DNA of 6,968 nucleotides from Clostridia bacterium (GTDB taxonomy: Bacteria > Bacillota_A > Clostridia > Oscillospirales > CAG-272), in NCBI GenBank assembly GCA_017546745.1, contig JAFYRZ010000135.1, forward strand, positions 1 to 6,968, written 5' to 3'. The first letter of the stretch is position 1; every line of letters begins with the position of its first letter. Shown here in pieces: positions 5,809-6,968 of the stretch. Under the pieces are notes generated by a model. The model made no database searches. It had not been told where the DNA came from and worked only from the letters and a program-made list of their open reading frames with translations. A program made the translations under genes and the position numbers.

Positions 5809-5845
5809 GAACGGTGGTTAAAATAAATAATAAAATTATTCATAT

Positions 5846-5851
5846 AAGGAG
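5846..5851 (+). promoter_or_regulatory. Ribosome binding site of pgk
   Basis: AAGGAG lies eight bases before the ATG at 5860, inside the 15-base leader shared with the aldolase gene. Confidence 0.88.
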
Positions 5852-5859
5852 AAAAACAA

Positions 5860-6968
5860 ATGGCAGCTTATAACAAGAAAACCATTGAAGACGTAGAGGT
5901 AGCCGGCAAAACAGTCCTTGTCCGTTGCGACTTCAACGTACCTATGAAGGATGGCGTTATCACCTCCGATAAGAGAATCGTAGAGGCTATCCCCACTATC
6001 AAGTATCTTCTTGACAACGGCGCAAAGGTTATCCTTTGCTCTCACATGGGTAAGCCCCATAACATTCTTACCGAGGGCTTCGGTCTTACCAAGAAGGAGA
6101 AGAAGGCTGTTGAAAAGCTTCCCGAGGCAGAGAGAGCAGCCGCTACCGCTGATTATCTTGCAAAGGCAGTTAAGGATAAAGAGAAGCTCACCCTTAAGCC
6201 CGTTAGCGTAAGACTTAACGAGATCCTTGGCGAGGGCAAGGTTGTATTTGCTGAGGACATTATCGGTGCTGATGCAAAGGCAAAGGTTGCCGCTATGCAG
6301 GCAGGCACTGCAGTTCTTCTTGAGAACACCAGATTTGACGCTCGCGAGGAGAAGAACGGTGCAGATTTCGCTAAGGAGCTTGCTTCCTATGCAGATATCT
6401 TCGTAAACGATGCGTTTGGCGCGGCTCACAGAGCACACGCTTCTACCGCAGGCGTTGCAGATTACATTCCCGCAGTTTGCGGTTACCTTATCCAGAAGGA
6501 GATCGGCGTTATGGGTAAGGCTCTTGAGAACCCCGAGCGTCCCTTCGTTGCTATCCTTGGCGGCGCTAAGGTTGCAGATAAGCTTAACGTTATCGATAAC
6601 CTTCTTACCAAGGTTGACACCCTTATCATCGGCGGCGGTATGGCTTACACCTTCGCGGCTGCAAAGGGCCTTGGCGTTGGTAACTCTCTTCTTGACGAGA
6701 CCAAGCTTGACTACTGCCGTGAGATGATGGCAAAGGCAAAGGCTAACGGCGTTAACCTTCTTCTTCCCATCGACTGTGGCGTAGCAGCATCCTTCCCCAA
6801 CCCCATCGATGCTCCCATCGACGTTACCTACGTTGACGTTGAGAATATTCCCTCTGATATGGAGGGTCTTGACATCGGTCCTAAGACCGCAAAGCTCTTC
6901 GCTGACGCAGTTCTTTCCGCAAAGACCGTTGTTTGGAACGGACCTATGGGCGTATTTGAGAACCCCAC
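5860..6968 (+). CDS. pgk: Phosphoglycerate kinase, 3' end outside the window, with an N-domain insertion
   Basis: The enzyme transfers phosphate between 1,3-bisphosphoglycerate and ADP in glycolysis, in the cytoplasm. The first 369 codons are present. Substrate-side motifs are VRCDFNVP (21-28), Arg39, SHMGKP (61-66), ENTRF (155-159), and [14 protein letters not shown] (183-196). Nucleotide-side motifs are LGGAKV (233-238) with Lys241, GGGMAYTF (258-265), and WNGPMGVFE close to the window edge. The remaining C-terminus, with the GGGDS motif, lies outside. Between SHMGKP and LKPVSVRL (112-119) there are about 45 residues where typical bacterial enzymes have roughly 10. The extra part is Lys/Glu/Ala-rich ([15 protein letters not shown]) and probably helical, and it is in frame with intact motifs on both sides. 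Gap (GAPDH), tpi or other glycolytic genes are not upstream; they may follow to the right. Its own strong promoter and heavy codon bias indicate high expression. Confidence 0.97.
   Translation, partial: MAAYNKKTIEDVEVAGKTVLVRCDFNVPMKDGVITSDKRIVEAIPTIKYLLDNGAKVILCSHMGKPHNILTEGFGLTKKEKKAVEKLPEAERAAATADYLAKAVKDKEKLTLKPVSVRLNEILGEGKVVFAEDIIGADAKAKVAAMQAGTAVLLENTRFDAREEKNGADFAKELASYADIFVNDAFGAAHRAHASTAGVADYIPAVCGYLIQKEIGVMGKALENPERPFVAILGGAKVADKLNVIDNLLTKVDTLIIGGGMAYTFAAAKGLGVGNSLLDETKLDYCREMMAKAKANGVNLLLPIDCGVAASFPNPIDAPIDVTYVDVENIPSDMEGLDIGPKTAKLFADAVLSAKTVVWNGPMGVFENP

Noticed and set aside
5823..5840. AATAAT/ATTATT symmetry in the pgk leader, considered as a riboswitch or attenuator
   Set aside because: The pairing is only A-U and weak. 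The 45-nt leader is too short and unstructured for a known riboswitch class.

Overview
The window looks like chromosomal DNA of an anaerobic Firmicute of the Clostridia type, probably an uncultured gut lineage. The grounds are near-perfect Shine-Dalgarno sequences (AGGAGG/AAGGAG) ahead of every gene, sigma-A type promoters with 17-bp spacers, and an AddB-type rather than RecBCD-type recombination nuclease. The sequence also has intermediate G+C and strongly biased codon use in the two metabolic-enzyme genes. The exact family cannot be fixed from this sequence alone. No mobile element, CRISPR array, tRNA or rRNA is visible.

Layout. The left third is a leftward (minus-strand) operon. A canonical promoter (TATAAT at 2655-2660, TTGACT at 2678-2683) drives a small OmpR-type winged-helix regulator with an abnormally short receiver domain (2062-2622). 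Its 3' end overlaps by 17 nt the start of addB (2078 to beyond position 1), which encodes the AddB/RexB subunit of the double-strand-break repair helicase-nuclease. Only the first 692 codons of addB are in the window.

A divergent intergenic region (2623-2805) separates this operon from a rightward gene (2806-3774). That gene encodes a KDPG/KHG aldolase (Eda) fused to a C-terminal glyoxalase-fold (VOC) domain, and it ends in a textbook rho-independent terminator (3789-3830). Next, with its own promoter, comes a 587-residue protein of unknown function (3932-5695): a globular N-terminus, an acidic low-complexity linker, a very long charged helix and a conserved-looking C-terminal domain. The right end is pgk (phosphoglycerate kinase), with its own strong promoter and cut by the window edge after 369 codons. 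Its product carries an extra segment of roughly 30-40 residues in the N-terminal domain.

How the parts relate. Eda and PGK both act in central carbon metabolism: Eda yields pyruvate and glyceraldehyde-3-phosphate, and PGK works in lower glycolysis. Their translation-initiation leaders share 15 identical bases, consistent with high expression. Each of the three rightward genes has its own promoter, so they are not an obligate operon. The uncharacterised gene has no clear terminator, so read-through into pgk is possible. The most unusual items are the Eda-VOC fusion, the uncharacterised long-helix protein, and the pairing of a degenerate response regulator with addB.
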